From contig OZ010794.1 of the NCBI GenBank assembly GCA_963932465.1, forward strand, positions 439,209,502 to 439,273,501: a stretch of 64,000 bases of DNA, read 5' to 3'. Origin of the DNA: Maratus speciosus (taxonomy: Eukaryota; Arthropoda; Arachnida; Araneae; Salticidae). Every line of letters begins with the position of its first letter. Positions within the stretch are counted from its first letter, which is position 1. A program made the position numbers and the translations under genes. The notes under the pieces were generated by a model. It did no database searches and was not told the origin of the DNA. It worked only from the letters and a program-made list of their open reading frames with translations. Of the stretch, positions 44,484 through 55,401 are shown piece after piece.

Positions 44484-44612
44484 CTGTACAATGGGTGTGT
44501 GTCTCTATATAAGAAATGAAAGTTATATTAATAATAGTTAGTGTAAATAAATAAATATTACATAAATGTTAACGACCATTTATAATTATAAAATCTAAAG
44601 TATACTACTTAC

Positions 44613-44662
44613 TCTCGTACTTCATCACATGGCATAATTTCATAAAATTCTTCTTGAATAGC
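44613..44662 (-). CDS. FYB-like exon 3: EEFYEI motif
   Basis: Acceptor attttgttag and donor gtaagt bound 50 bases reading AIQEEFYEIMPCDEVR plus two bases. It is entered in phase 0 from exon 53881-53906. The tyrosine in EEFYEIMP stands in an acidic context, as in the phosphotyrosine sites (EEVYDDV) upstream of the SH3-like domain in FYB1. Only about 130 bases of intron separate it from the next exon, the shortest intron in the gene as seen here. Confidence 0.78.
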
Positions 44663-44773
44663 CTAACAAAATTTACATATAAAAATTTAAAATATAATTT
44701 ATCCAACTTTAGTTCATATTGCAATAAAATTTAATAAAAAATAATCCAACAACTATTTATACAATTAATTGAT

Positions 44774-45225
44774 TTAACCCTTTATGCCCTGATGCTGCTT
44801 TAAAGTACCATTAAAATAACAAGTTATAAAATTCATTTAATACATCTATTAGTAGTAATGCAGTTTAGAATGAGTTATAGATACCTTACTTTATCTTGTT
44901 CCTAAAGCATCATTGGTTGAATAAAACAAAAATATTTTTAAAAGGATGATTTCTTTTGACTTTGCATCTTTTCAGCTGTCTTGACATTGAAAGATTTGGG
45001 GGGGGGGGGGGGGGGGGGGGGGAGTTTAGGTTAGGAAATATTTCTACTGTAAGAATATTTGTACATATTTGTTGTATACATTGTTGTATATTTGTACATT
45101 TCCTAATTCTACAAAATTCTAAAAAAAAAAAAAAAAATAAATAAATAAAAGATTTGAGTGGCATTATAAATATTTCATAAAATCAATATAAATTCAAGTT
45201 TAATTAATTAATTTTAATTGTCAAA

Positions 45226-45257
<32 letters not shown>

Positions 45258-45355
45258 TGATTGTGTAAATTGTCTAATGTAAATGTAGTTTAAAAAATTC
45301 CCGAAAGAAGATGAAATTTTCATGAATTCATAATTTGGGACATTTAAAGGGTTAA
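44774..45355. mobile_element. piggyBac-like MITE bounded by TTAA
   Basis: Ends TTAACCCTTTATGCCC and TTAACCCTTTAAATGTCCC (other strand) with TTAA at 44774-44777 and 45352-45355. The interior has an exceptional run of 25 G at 44998-45022, an A17 tract at 45121-45137 and a T run at 45230-45256. The same end family is found at 58557-59232. Confidence 0.72.
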
Positions 45356-45567
45356 TAAGTGTTGCATAACTAGTAAGAGGTATTTATTTTAAAAAATTGT
45401 GTATTTTCATAGGGTGGGAAAAAAATCTCATCGCTCTTATTAATTCCTTTTTCATTCAGAATTTAACTAAAAGTTGAACAAATGCCCAATATTCGCAGAA
45501 AAAAGATTGTATTTTTCTCTCTGTTAGGAGAGACAAACAAAAATAATTTTTTATCAAATAAACAGGT

Positions 45568-45654
45568 TTAAGGGAACTCATCACTCACTTGAAAACACCC
45601 GCTCCATAATGTTAAACCAATGGGCAGGTTGTTTTCGAATTTCTCGTGTAAATT

Positions 45655-45694
<40 letters not shown>

Positions 45695-46002
45695 ATAAAA
45701 TAGCTGAGTTCAATCTTTAATATGACTGTTTTTTTACTTTTTCGATTTCGGTTGCAGATATTTTTAATAAGGGTACTTTAACTTTCGGAACCGGTTTCGA
45801 AACTGAAAGTACCTTTAAAAAAAAAATCTGCAACCAAAATCGAAAAAGTAAAAAACGTTCATAGTAAAGATTGAGCTCAGTTATCCTAGGCAAAAATATC
45901 GTTTAAAAATATTCAAATTTAAACGAGAAATTCGAAAACAACCTGCCCATTGGTTTAACATTACGAAGCGGGTATTTTCAACTGAGTGAAGAGTCCCCTA
46001 AA
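45568..46002. mobile_element. Palindromic foldback element, copy 2
   Basis: Left TTAAGGGAACTCATCACTCA and right (other strand) TTTAGGGGACTCTTCACTCA. The mirrored arms contain AACCAATGGGCAGGTTGTTT, TCGAATTTCTCGTGTAAAT, TAGCTGAGTTCAATCTTTA and CGATTTCGGTTGCAGATATT. The order equals that of 25798-26187. A long T run at 45659-45692 sits in the left arm only. Confidence 0.72.
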
Positions 46003-46198
46003 GACCAAAGAAAATAGATCCCCAGTGAATCGTCAAGCATTTTGTTTCCCACTTAGACCAATGAGTGATTGTTGCCCACGCGACGTGGCCAATCGTTCTT
46101 CTCCTACCGGCAATTAAATGGCGGCGTGAGTCAGCCCGAGTTATAGGAGCCTTATCCCCAGATACCATTTACATAAAACGTCATAAAAACATACCTTA
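46003..46198. other. Intron between two elements
   Basis: It includes CCTACCGGCAATTAAATGG and TTATAGGAGCCTTA, which loosely match GCCGGCAGGGACAGGAGCCTTA right of the other hairpin copy (26175-26196). The hairpins may therefore belong to a larger repeat. Confidence 0.4.
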
Positions 46199-48811
46199 TT
46201 AAGGGGACAGTGGACGTTTAAAAAATGTCTTTTAATTTTCATAATAGAGATTTGAAAGTTTGTGCAAATATACATTTTACCATAAGTATATGGAACACCT
46301 CAAAATAAATTTCCAATCTTATTATAATTTTAAGATCTTTTAAAAAAAATTTAAACGAAGTTTTAAAATGCTCCTTGCGTCTTAATTTTTTTAGATATTT
46401 CCTCGATTTTGGATTTTAATCATGTAAAACTCTATTACAAACAAATCTGTATATCGACTTTTTGATTCCTTAAATTGTTAATTTTTCAAAGATATTTTTC
46501 TGAATTCCATATCGGTTTTCATCAAAATTCTGCTTTACAATAAGTTAAAAATCAAATTTAATTATCTTAATGAAGTCGAATTTTAAAATGCGTACACAGT
46601 TTCTTTTTAAGCAGTTTCAGGATTCTTCGTTATCAGTTTCATGGATTTTGATAAAAAATTAAGTATCAAGGAGCATTTCAAAAATTAAAAAAAAAAGCTG
46701 AAACATCAGTGGGAGATTCTCAAAAGGTGAGATCATTAAATGTTAACTATATGTAATTTTTAACATTTTCAAATTTAAGGCCAATTTTTTTTTAATTTTG
46801 TCTATAAATATAATATATAAATATTTTTAATAGTATGTCTACAAAATTATACACAAACATTAAAAGACAGCAACTATTCTGGAAAATTTATTATTAAAGC
46901 ATTTAATTAGCAGTTGTGCACGTTACAAATTTTGGACATTTTTTCGGACGTACGTTACAGATTTTGGGCGTTGATCTTCGTATTTAAAAAATTCTTAAGA
47001 CTAAGAATGTAGTAAATGTGTCTGTATACATATATATATGTATAATTAACTTTTTGTTATCCAGTAATAACTAGTCGGATGTACCAATCCCAAAACTTTC
47101 TTCTATCTCATACATGTTAATACTTCCAAATTCACTATCACACTGCCAAAATTAAATGGCAATCTATGCATCTTATGAGGATTCTAAAGATATGAAATTC
47201 CGTGCATTAGTTCTTGAGGTATGACTATCGCTGAAATCGTCTAAATCCAGCAAAATGCTGCCTAGCAGCGCCATCTATTAGATGATTTATACCAAATCCT
47301 AATCAGCAACAATTTATGTTAGCGTCTGACTGAATCTGAAGTTTGGAGAAAATCCGTGCATTAGTTTTTGAGATAGAGCTATAGCGAAAATCGTGAAAAT
47401 TCCTGCATAGCAGCGCCACCTATTGGGTGATTAACACCAAAACCTAATTAACAACAACTTGTGTCAACATACAACTAAATCTGAAGTTAGATGAAAATTC
47501 GTCCATTAGTTCTATAGGTAGAGCTATTGAGGCAATCGTGAAAAAGGCAGCACAGAAGCGCCACCTGCTGGGCGATTTACACCAACACATAATCAGTAGC
47601 AAGTGATATCAAGGACTAACTGAATCGGAAGTTTGATGAAAATCCGTGCGTTAGTTCTTAAGATAGAGCTATTGGGGGAAATCGTGTAAATCCTACAAAA
47701 TTCATCATAACAGCGCCACCTGTTGGGCGATTTACACCAAAACGTAATCAGCATCAATTCATATCAAGGACTAACTAAATCTGAAGTTTGATCAAAATCC
47801 GTGCATTAGTTCTTGAGATAGAGGTATTGCGAAAATCGTGAAAAATGCAGCATAGCAGCGCCACCTGTTGAGCGATTTACACCAAAAACTAATCAGCATC
47901 AATTTGTATTAGGGACTCACTGAATATGAATTTTTATTAAATTCGGTGCATTAGTTCTTGAGATAGAGCGCCCACAAAATTTGTGTCACATACACACAGA
48001 CAGACAGACAGACTCACAGAGTCACAGACAGACATTTTGTAAAAACATGTTTTTTGGAATCTCTGACCCCTAAAACGTGTAAATCCGTCGAAAACCGGAA
48101 TTCGAAAATTTTCATGAATCCAATACTTTCTTCTTGTAAAGATAGAAGAAAGTAATAATAATAAAATCAAATGCTTTGTTACGTACGTTACTTTCGGACA
48201 TAACAAAATACAGAAAAATTCTTTATAGAAAAGTTCTCCTATCTTCAAAAAAGCAACAAATCAGCCTGCCATCTCTTAACGAAATTATCAAAAAATCATC
48301 CGTTTCCTTTATGCATTTGTTGTTTACCATTAGAACCACCTGGAAAAAAGTTAAAACTCTTTTTCTTGGTGGTACATTGGAGCAGTTAACGTCATGAATG
48401 TCCGAAATTGGCCTCTTTAGCATACAATAATAAAATTTTAAGATATTTATACAAAGCTTTTACAATAAATTATGTCATTTTCTGTCTCTGAATAGAATTA
48501 AAAACTCAGTGTAAAAAAAAAAATAATAAAGTCAATGATAATTAAAGTTATGTTTGAAAGGCTTAAAGTTATGACTTGTGTCCAGTGCCCACCTTTTGAG
48601 AATCGCCCCAGTATTGAGAAAAACAGATTTAAAATATATTAAAAGATCAAAAAATGGTTTGTGAACAAAATTAAAACACTTGTAACTTTGCGTAACATAA
48701 TCGTATCTGCATGCGGTTTTCCACGAATGACGTGGTACAAATTGGAAAATAACAGTACACACAAAAAGAAATGTCGATTTTTGCTCAAATAAAGGGCTAC
48801 GGTCCCCTTAA
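46199..48811. mobile_element. Large TTAA-bounded element
   Basis: TTAAGGGGACAGTGGACG at the left and, on the other strand, TTAAGGGGACCGTAGCCC at the right, with TTAA at 46199-46202 and 48808-48811. Subterminal sequence on both sides is AT-rich (TTTGTGCAAATATAC; GAGAATCTCCCACTG near 46712 against GAGAATCGCCCC at 48598). It encloses the tandem-repeat element 47095-48153. No transposase was recognised in the 1.5 kb outside that insertion. Confidence 0.65.
47095..48153. mobile_element. TIR element with tandem-repeat core and CAGA microsatellite
   Basis: Ends ACTTTCTTCTATCTCAT and, on the other strand, ACTTTCTTCTATCTTTA. Between about 47200 and 47960 there are at least five tandem units of 144-155 bases with GAAAATCCGTGCATTAGTTC, TTGAGATAGAGCTAT, AGCAGCGCCACCTGTTGGG and CGATTTACACCAAAAC. 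An (ACAG)n microsatellite at 47995-48015 follows. Same layout as 19197-19912, and the motif GAAAATC.G.(T)GTA/CATTAGTT is shared. Confidence 0.75.
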
Positions 48812-48850
48812 ACAAATTTCTATGTAGATTGAGATTTTTAATTTTATAAC

Positions 48851-49591
48851 TAAGGATAGACCGAAACACGTTTTAAAAACCGAAACCAAATGTCGGTAAT
48901 CTTTCAATTTTCGGCCGAAAGCGAAAAAGAAAATGTCCCCAAAAAATATTAAGTAATTAATACATATATAAATATTCATAATTATTAATTAATTATATGT
49001 ATGGCCCAAACTGGCTCTCTGACCAAAACTTTTTATTTTCATATAAAATAAAATGTAATTAATTTAACAACGACACAGAATGATTTTCTAATTATACGAA
49101 TTTCGTCTAATTAAAAAGTGTTTTAGGTATACATACATCGATTTATCTTTTTATAATGATTTTTGTATTTAATCATCTGTTATACTAGAACTTTCTCAAA
49201 GAGTATTCGAAACACTTCCGCGGTTTAAAACTAAAAATTTTCTATTACTGTTAGGTCTGCATCTTTTAATGAGCATGTGAAAAGCATCTTTAAAGTTTAG
49301 TTATATATGCATTACTTGCTTTATAATTTGCCCTCACGTCTTGAGTCAGTCATCATCATGATTGATCATGAACTTCATAGCAATAAATAAGGAGTGTTTC
49401 ATTTGAGCCGATACAGCTCAAATCAATGGGTAATGTTGAAAATTTCTAAAAGAAGAAACGAGATTTTTGGAATACAGATAATTTCAGCCCGGCCAAATTT
49501 TCGGCACCAATTTCGTCGAAAACGAATTTTCCGCGAAATTTTGATTTTGGGCCGAACACGAAAACGAAACTGAATTCTCGGCCAATCTCTA
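48851..49591. mobile_element. hAT MITE
   Basis: Left TAAGGATAGACCGAAAC and right (other strand) TAGAGATTGGCCGAGAATT, with many CGAAA and TTCGG subterminal motifs (TTTTCGGCCGAAAGCG; AATTTTCGGCACCAA). Flanks TTTATAAC (48843-48850) and TTGGTAAC (49592-49599) match at 6 of 8 bases. The interior is non-coding. Confidence 0.62.
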
Positions 49592-50202
49592 TTGGTAACC
49601 ATTAAAAAAAAATGTAGGTCATCACAAATAACAGAATTTACTTAAAAAAGAAAAATATGCATATCCATACATAATATTTAATTTTATGATCTATTCTAAT
49701 TATCAGTGCACTAAAAAAAACACCTTTGAAATTGTTTTTTAAAGAGCACTATTTGAATTAAAATCAGGTTTTCTTTTCTTGCTGTAGTGCACACAAATAG
49801 ATTGAAAAACAAATAAAGTAAGAAAACTGGAGAATGCAAACTCGTTCCATAAAAATCTTTGATTGAAGGGGGGGGGGGGGGGTTGGGGATCAAAGAATAT
49901 GACTACATTTACTAGAACAACTATTAGTAATTCTCTTCATCAGGTGGAGTAAAACTGCACAGACTTGTTTTTTTTTTTTTTTTTTTTTATCTTTCTTTGT
50001 GATTGATGTATATCACAATCTGATCTATATGATCTGGCTTTATCTGATGAAAGGAGCCATTAATTGCTTGCTATATGAGTCATGTTCTTAGTTTATTATT
50101 AATTCATTTAATTTTATTTCCTTTTTAAACCAAAGAAGGCATTTTATTCACATAAGATTAAAGAATAGACTTTTTAATTTTCCAATTGCAGATTTATATA
50201 TA
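49592..50202. other. Intron, no gene seen
   Basis: A run of 15 G at 49868-49882 and a T run at 49970-49989. No element boundaries recognised. Confidence 0.5.
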
Positions 50203-51540
50203 TACACTATATGGCCATTAATGAGAGGATACTTTCAATTTTAGACTTTTTGTCGAATATTTAGAAATACACTTCTCAGATTCTTCTGGAAACAAAAAAC
50301 CAAAGAAAAAAAATACTTGGGATGATCCTGTAAATTAAAATGCACCAAATGATATATCGCTGCAGAATACAAATTTATGGATACCGTACAACATGTTTAC
50401 TGATTTTTGTAAGAATAGCACATGTATTCTTGGAGATAAAGCGATTTTTTTTTAAGTTAAAAAAATTCATGCATGTTTTTAGCTTATATCACGCAGGGTT
50501 TTCAACCAAATATAACGCCAGTTTCAGAAAAATTGACAAAATGTAGTACAAACAATATCGTGCAATTGGAATATAAATGTATTAAATATTTTATGAAATA
50601 TGAGCAGTTGTATGAAATAATTTTTATCTGCGCATGCGCGAACGCTAACAAAGATTTTTTTTACACAATAGTGAACTCTATGCACCAACTCCTGAAGAAA
50701 AAAAAATCCAGTCAAATATCGTGAAAATTCAGAAAGATATCGTCGATAGAGTGAGCTGATTTTTAGTTGCTCTCTAAAAGCAGCTGAATGATAAGGGATT
50801 TTCCACAAATTGTTATTTTTTATTAACTGACTTTCAGAAAAAAGTTAGTATTTCATGAATATCAATGAGTAGATTTGGAACAAATGCTTCGATTTTTATA
50901 CTTCTTTTTATCATGGAATAGACTCGCTCTGGTGGTTATCCAACAAGAACTAAATCATCAATAGAAAATTTAAAAAAAAAAAAATTAGAGTTGTCTATTA
51001 AATTATGTAAAAAAATCTTTGTTCGCGCATGCGCAGATACAAATTATTTCATACAACTGCTCATATTTCATAAGATATTTAATACATTTATATTACAATT
51101 GCACTATATTGTTTCTACTACATTTTGCCAATTTTTCTGAAACTGGTGTTATATTTGGTTAAAATCCCTGTGTGATATCAGCTAAAAACATGCATGAATT
51201 TTTTTAACTTTAAAAAAAAATCGCTATATCTCCAAGAATACATGTGCTTTCTTACAAAAATTAGTAAACATGTTGTACAGTATCCATAAATTTGTATTCT
51301 GCAGCGATAGATCATTTCGTGCATTTTAATTTACAGGGGATCCCAAGTAATTATTTTTTTTCTTTGATTTTTTGTTGGCCCCCTAATTGTCCAATTTATC
51401 AAATCCACGTTGATAAATATGAGGTCAAACTTGTTCTTTTTAATCCTGAAATTCCAGAAGAATCTGACAAGTATATTTCTAAATATTCGACAAAATGTCT
51501 AAAATTGAAAGTGTCTGGTCATTAATGGCCATATAGTGTA
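50203..51540. mobile_element. Foldback element, ACACTATATGGCCA ends
   Basis: Left TACACTATATGGCCATTAAT and right (other strand) TACACTATATGGCCATTAAT are identical over 20 bases. Arms of about 500 bases mirror each other (CTGCAGAATACAAATTTATG, ATGCATGTTTTTAGCTGAT, TCTGCGCATGCGCGAAC) around a short unmatched centre near 50750-50990. Tc1/mariner-like ends. The open frames within are mirrored non-coding arms. Confidence 0.8.
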
Positions 51541-51908
51541 TATAATTATCATAAAACATTACAAATTATCATCTATTTTAAATATATAAATTATAAATTA
51601 AGTTTTCAGACAAGATTCAAAATTATAGATTTTAAATTTGGAACAACGAATTATTAAATGAAATAATTACAAATGAAGATTTAAGAAAAGATCCAAATAT
51701 TTATAAATGAAGTTTTAAATAAGATTCAAGCATTATAAATTTTAAATTTGGAAAAAGGATTAATATGAACAGGAAGTCGAATGCATAAAAAGCATTGAAA
51801 AAAAGAAATATTTGACATATATAGTCAAACTTCTTGTAATTAAAACATTTTAACAAATGAAAAATGGACAGAAAAAAACCCGAAATCATTGATAGTACCA
51901 TTAAACCC

Positions 51909-51951
<43 letters not shown>

Positions 51952-52137
51952 ACAGCGATATTTTACAAACTGGCTTATGCCTTGATTAACGAATTTCATC
52001 TAGCAAAGATTTTTTGTTGTTGTTTTTTTCACTTGGTTGATGAATGTTTCACAGGAATCACGCTGTGAAATAAGCAACTGCATTGCATTTTGATTCGATG
52101 AGAAGCAATGCTTCGCTCTAAGATTATTTCGGCTAAC
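51541..52137. other. Intron, no gene seen
   Basis: AT-rich, with (TA)n at 51910-51950. AAGATTCAAAATTATA at 51614 and AAGATTCAAGCATTATA at 51724 suggest an imperfect duplication of about 110 bases. Confidence 0.5.
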
Positions 52138-52154
52138 TACAGTAGAGTCTCGAT

Positions 52155-53087
52155 TAGAGGTCTACACGGACCAAAATTTCCAGGCCCGGGCCCGGCCCGA
52201 TTCATAGAAAAAAAATTTCGGCCCGGCCCGGTATAACAGCTAAAGTTCGGCCCGAGTGAAGTGCTACAAAACATTGATTTTTACGTCAATTTGGTTAAAA
52301 ATTTGACTCTTACGAGGAGTTCTGACCAAAAACATTTATCTTAACTTTTTTTGTTCATGTTTCTAAACTTCTTTTTTATATAAGTGCCGCAGGCTGCGAT
52401 ATTTATTTTTTTAATGAATTGCTATTTCTTCTACGTAAATGTTTCAGTTATCATTAATATTGTTAATCCATATTCCATGCACTGAATTGTTAAAAATCTA
52501 AAAAATGTTATACAGTAAAATCTTCTAAGACTCAATTACATAGAAAAGAAAAAAAAATGCGTTATAGACAAGTTCCCTTCTTAGCAAATGTAAATGTATA
52601 ACATATTCTTTACTTACGTATTAGTATATTAATTTTGCATGGAACAACACGTATTTCAGTTTAAAACAGGATTCCGTGATAGGCAGGTTCCTTTTCACAC
52701 GTTTTTCTATATTTTAATTAGCGTAGAAATTTACTATTCTTTAAAAATAATAAATGTTAATGGTTAATTGTAGAATAATGGCGATTCAAAACTTTATGCA
52801 TATTTTGCAAAACTCTTTGGGCTAGGCTTAATTTTACTGACCTTTGAACGGACAGGTCACGCCGAGATAATGATTTTCATACGGGCTGGATCAAAACTAG
52901 GATTGAAAATTTTTGGCCGTGAAGACTAGAAAAGAAACCAGTCCCCGCTCTGTACAGAAAAAATAAGTTAGGCCTGGCCCGGCCTGATTCTTCCGGAAAA
53001 TAGTAACGGCCCGGCCCGTAAAGAGTAGTCACTAGGCCTGGCCCGGCCCGAGCCTTCAGAAAAAAGTATGGCCCATGCAGATCTCTA
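52155..53087. mobile_element. hAT element with perfect 8-bp duplication
   Basis: The ends TAGAGGTCTACACGGACC and (other strand) TAGAGATCTGCATGGGCC are inverted. Both are followed by repeated CGGGCCCGGCCCG-type motifs. GTCTCGAT occurs directly before (52147-52154) and directly after (53088-53095), a perfect duplication. It interrupts a pogo-like MITE. The 933-base body has no recognised transposase. Confidence 0.85.
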
Positions 53088-53267
53088 GTCTCGATTATCC
53101 GAGTTAATATGAACCAAGTTCATCTCAGCTAAGCAAAAAACTCGGATAAATCGGATTTACACAAATCGTCACCCACTAAGGAGATGAAATATAAATTTTC
53201 ACTTAATTCATTAATTTTTATGGTACTAGTAACATTTCTTAAATGTCAATTTTGCTGCAGTATTACG

Positions 53268-53437
53268 TTACTGCATAGCTACCAATTTCTAAGATTTTTT
53301 CTTACCACTAAAACTTACCAGAAATTTTGCCTAATTCAATCGCCGAAATCTAACAATTGTCAACGATTAAACATGGCAAAAATTTGTATTAAATTTTAGA
53401 AGTAACAAAACCGTACAAATTGGCAGCTATGTGATTA
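53268..53437. mobile_element. MITE of the GCTGCCAACC family, copy 3
   Basis: Left TGCATAGCTACCAATTTCTAA and right (other strand) CACATAGCTGCCAATTTGTAC. It lies within the pogo-like MITE 52138-53752, where the related copy at 57961-58455 has no such sequence. Confidence 0.55.
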
Positions 53438-53880
53438 ATATTAGTGTTGTGAAAATTGCAGGTGTAGCCTCTTATTTCTGCTCAAAGCATTAAATAGTTT
53501 TTGTCAATCGAACTTGTACCTTTGGAATGGATCATTTTCTTCTGATGGAAAAAAAAAAATTATGGCCATTTTTTTCCCCATTCTGACCAGAAAATCAGAG
53601 TTCTAACTTTTTACGACGGCTCTTTCATCTTCACCTAACACTTTATTTATAATGGCTGTTTCATAATAATGTAAACCATCAGTCCATCAGAAGAAAATAA
53701 CTCAGTTAAAGCGGAAACTCGGTTAACCGGATTCTGATAATCGGGATTCTGTGTGATTCTGGAACAAATTATATTTGTCATCCAAGGTATCACTATATAT
53801 ACATATAATACAATATGAAACACAGTACAGAGGTAAAATAAAATACAGAGGAATATGAGGTGGGAAAGTAAGATATTTAC

Positions 53881-53906
53881 CTCATCAGCATCCTGATACA
53901 ATTCCT
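53881..53906 (-). CDS. FYB-like exon 2: 26-base micro-exon EELYQDADE
   Basis: Acceptor ttttccag and donor gtaaat bound only 26 bases. With G from the previous exon they read E-ELYQDADE, so the join gives NEELYQDADE. It closes in phase 0. The acidic tyrosine context matches EELYCE (16382-16419) and the FYB1 EEVYDD sites. Evidence for such a small exon is its exact phase fit on both sides, good splice signals and the family motif. A transposon end lies about 130 bases downstream of its donor. Confidence 0.72.
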
Positions 53907-54140
53907 CTGGAAAAGAAAATGAATAAATAAATAAATAAATGAGTGCACAGCAATTTTAGTTCTATATACAAACATCAAATTTAAATTAACTCATTTTATT
54001 AATACATCAATCAGAATTTTAACCTTGACACTATTCAACTGCATTATTATTCATTATTCCAGCTGGCTTCTCAGTTATTATTATAACTATTTACTTTCTA
54101 CATCCTTGGAGATATTTGCATTTGATATATTACAGTTCAT
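53907..54140. other. Intron, no feature
   Basis: AT-rich with (AATA)n at 53922-53940. Nothing else seen. Confidence 0.4.
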
Positions 54141-54385
54141 ACTGTAAAAAATAATACTGCCAGTTTTCCGGTAGGAATCGGGAAAATAGTTGCCCTTATC
54201 GTACCGGAATAATTTCAGACTCAACTCGAAATAAAATCCGTAAAAATAAGGAAATAGTCAGTAAAACGGTATTTTACGGATTTTATTCCGAGCTGCGTTG
54301 GAAATTATTCCGGTACAATAAGGGCAACTATTTTTCCGAATCCTACCGGAAAACTGGCAATTTCTTTTTTTTTTTTTTTTACAGT
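54141..54385. mobile_element. Hairpin MITE, ACTGTAAAAAA ends
   Basis: The arms mirror each other: CTGCCAGTTTTCCGGTAGG, AATAGTTGCCCTTAT and ACCGGAATAATTTC on the left and their reverse complements on the right. The centre reads AAATCCGTAAAAATAAGG / CGGTATTTTACGGATTT. 245 bases, no coding. Confidence 0.7.
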
Positions 54386-55082
54386 GCATTCTATATTATG
54401 CTTTTGGATTACATTTAATACACCACAATTCATTCTATCTGATGATTTTGAGATATATTAAACCAACGGTGGCTGGTGACAGGTTTTTTGAGGGCACTAA
54501 CATGCAATTTATGCTTTTTTTTATTACCACTATACTTTAACAGAAATATATGCCTTATTTAATGGAAGAATGGCAGAACTTCTGCCATTAAATAAGACAA
54601 AGATTTCTTTTAAAAATAGTGGTAAAAACTAAACCTGTGGCTATACGATGCATGAAGGACCAGGGCCTACAGTGCCCAACTCTGTTTACTTGACCCTGGG
54701 CCCCGAGGTGCTATAAAGCATATGCCCCTGCCAGGTGGTGAACTCAACGCGAGAAAAATAGTGGTAACAAACGAGTAATTTTGGCAGCCATACCTATACA
54801 GGATGTCCACTCTCAACGGTGTCCAGTGGCTAATTCCTAAACCGTTAGTCATAGACATATAGCTCCAATTAGAAAAATGTTTTAAATGAGTTAAAAAATT
54901 ATTTTAAAAGTCCTTTGGATCAAAAAACTTTTTCGTAAAAATTTCCTATTACACTAACAAGTAAGGGGGGGGGGGGGGAGTCCCATTCATTTAACACTAA
55001 AACTGGCCGAGTTATAAACTTTGAGTATCACATCGTACAAGTACTACGATAGTGTTAATTTGTATTAATTAAGTTACAGATC

Positions 55083-55326
55083 ATGGGTGCAAGAAGCCCA
55101 TCTAAGCCAAGACTGAAAACTTTTCTGAGTATCAGCAAAATCCAAATGAAAATAGATTAGAGGATTTCTATGTCTTGTATTATGGCTAAAAATTGATTTC
55201 TTGCAATAAAAGAAAGTGCTTAATAGTAAAATTGCCATAATTTAAGTATATAAAGAAGAATTTACTATCAGTCAAAAATATGTCCAAGGCTGAAATCAGT
55301 CCTGAGACTGAATGTCTTGCACCCAT
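55083..55326. mobile_element. Small MITE, ATGGGTGCAAGA ends
   Basis: ATGGGTGCAAGAAGCCC at the left and, on the other strand, ATGGGTGCAAGACATTC at the right. Both are followed by an AAGACTGAAA / GACTGATTTC block. 244 bases, AT-rich centre. Confidence 0.5.
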
Positions 55327-55401
55327 GTTCCAGATTGGTTAAAATAATTGTTTTTTAACATATGTTTTATTTTGTAAAGAATTTAGACTGTTGTTTTTCA
55401 T

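Larger units (their letters stand above)
52138..53752. mobile_element. Pogo/Tigger-like MITE carrying two later insertions
   Basis: Left TACAGTAGAGTCTCGAT is continued after the hAT insertion by TATCCGAGTTAATATGAACC. The right end reads CCGGATTCTGATAATCGGGATTCTG. The sequence outside the insertions matches 57961-58455 in inverted order (GATGGACTGATGG, TGTTAGGTGAAGATGAAAGAGC, GGAGATGAAATA). Inserted into it are the hAT at 52155-53087 and a small MITE at 53268-53437. The right boundary is approximate. Confidence 0.65.

Noticed and set aside
44302..44541. Plus-strand open frame of 79 codons
   Set aside because: It is the opposite strand of the FYB-like helix exon.
54667..54858. Minus-strand open frame of 63 codons
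   Set aside because: Overlaps the boundary of two nested transposons and shows no motif.
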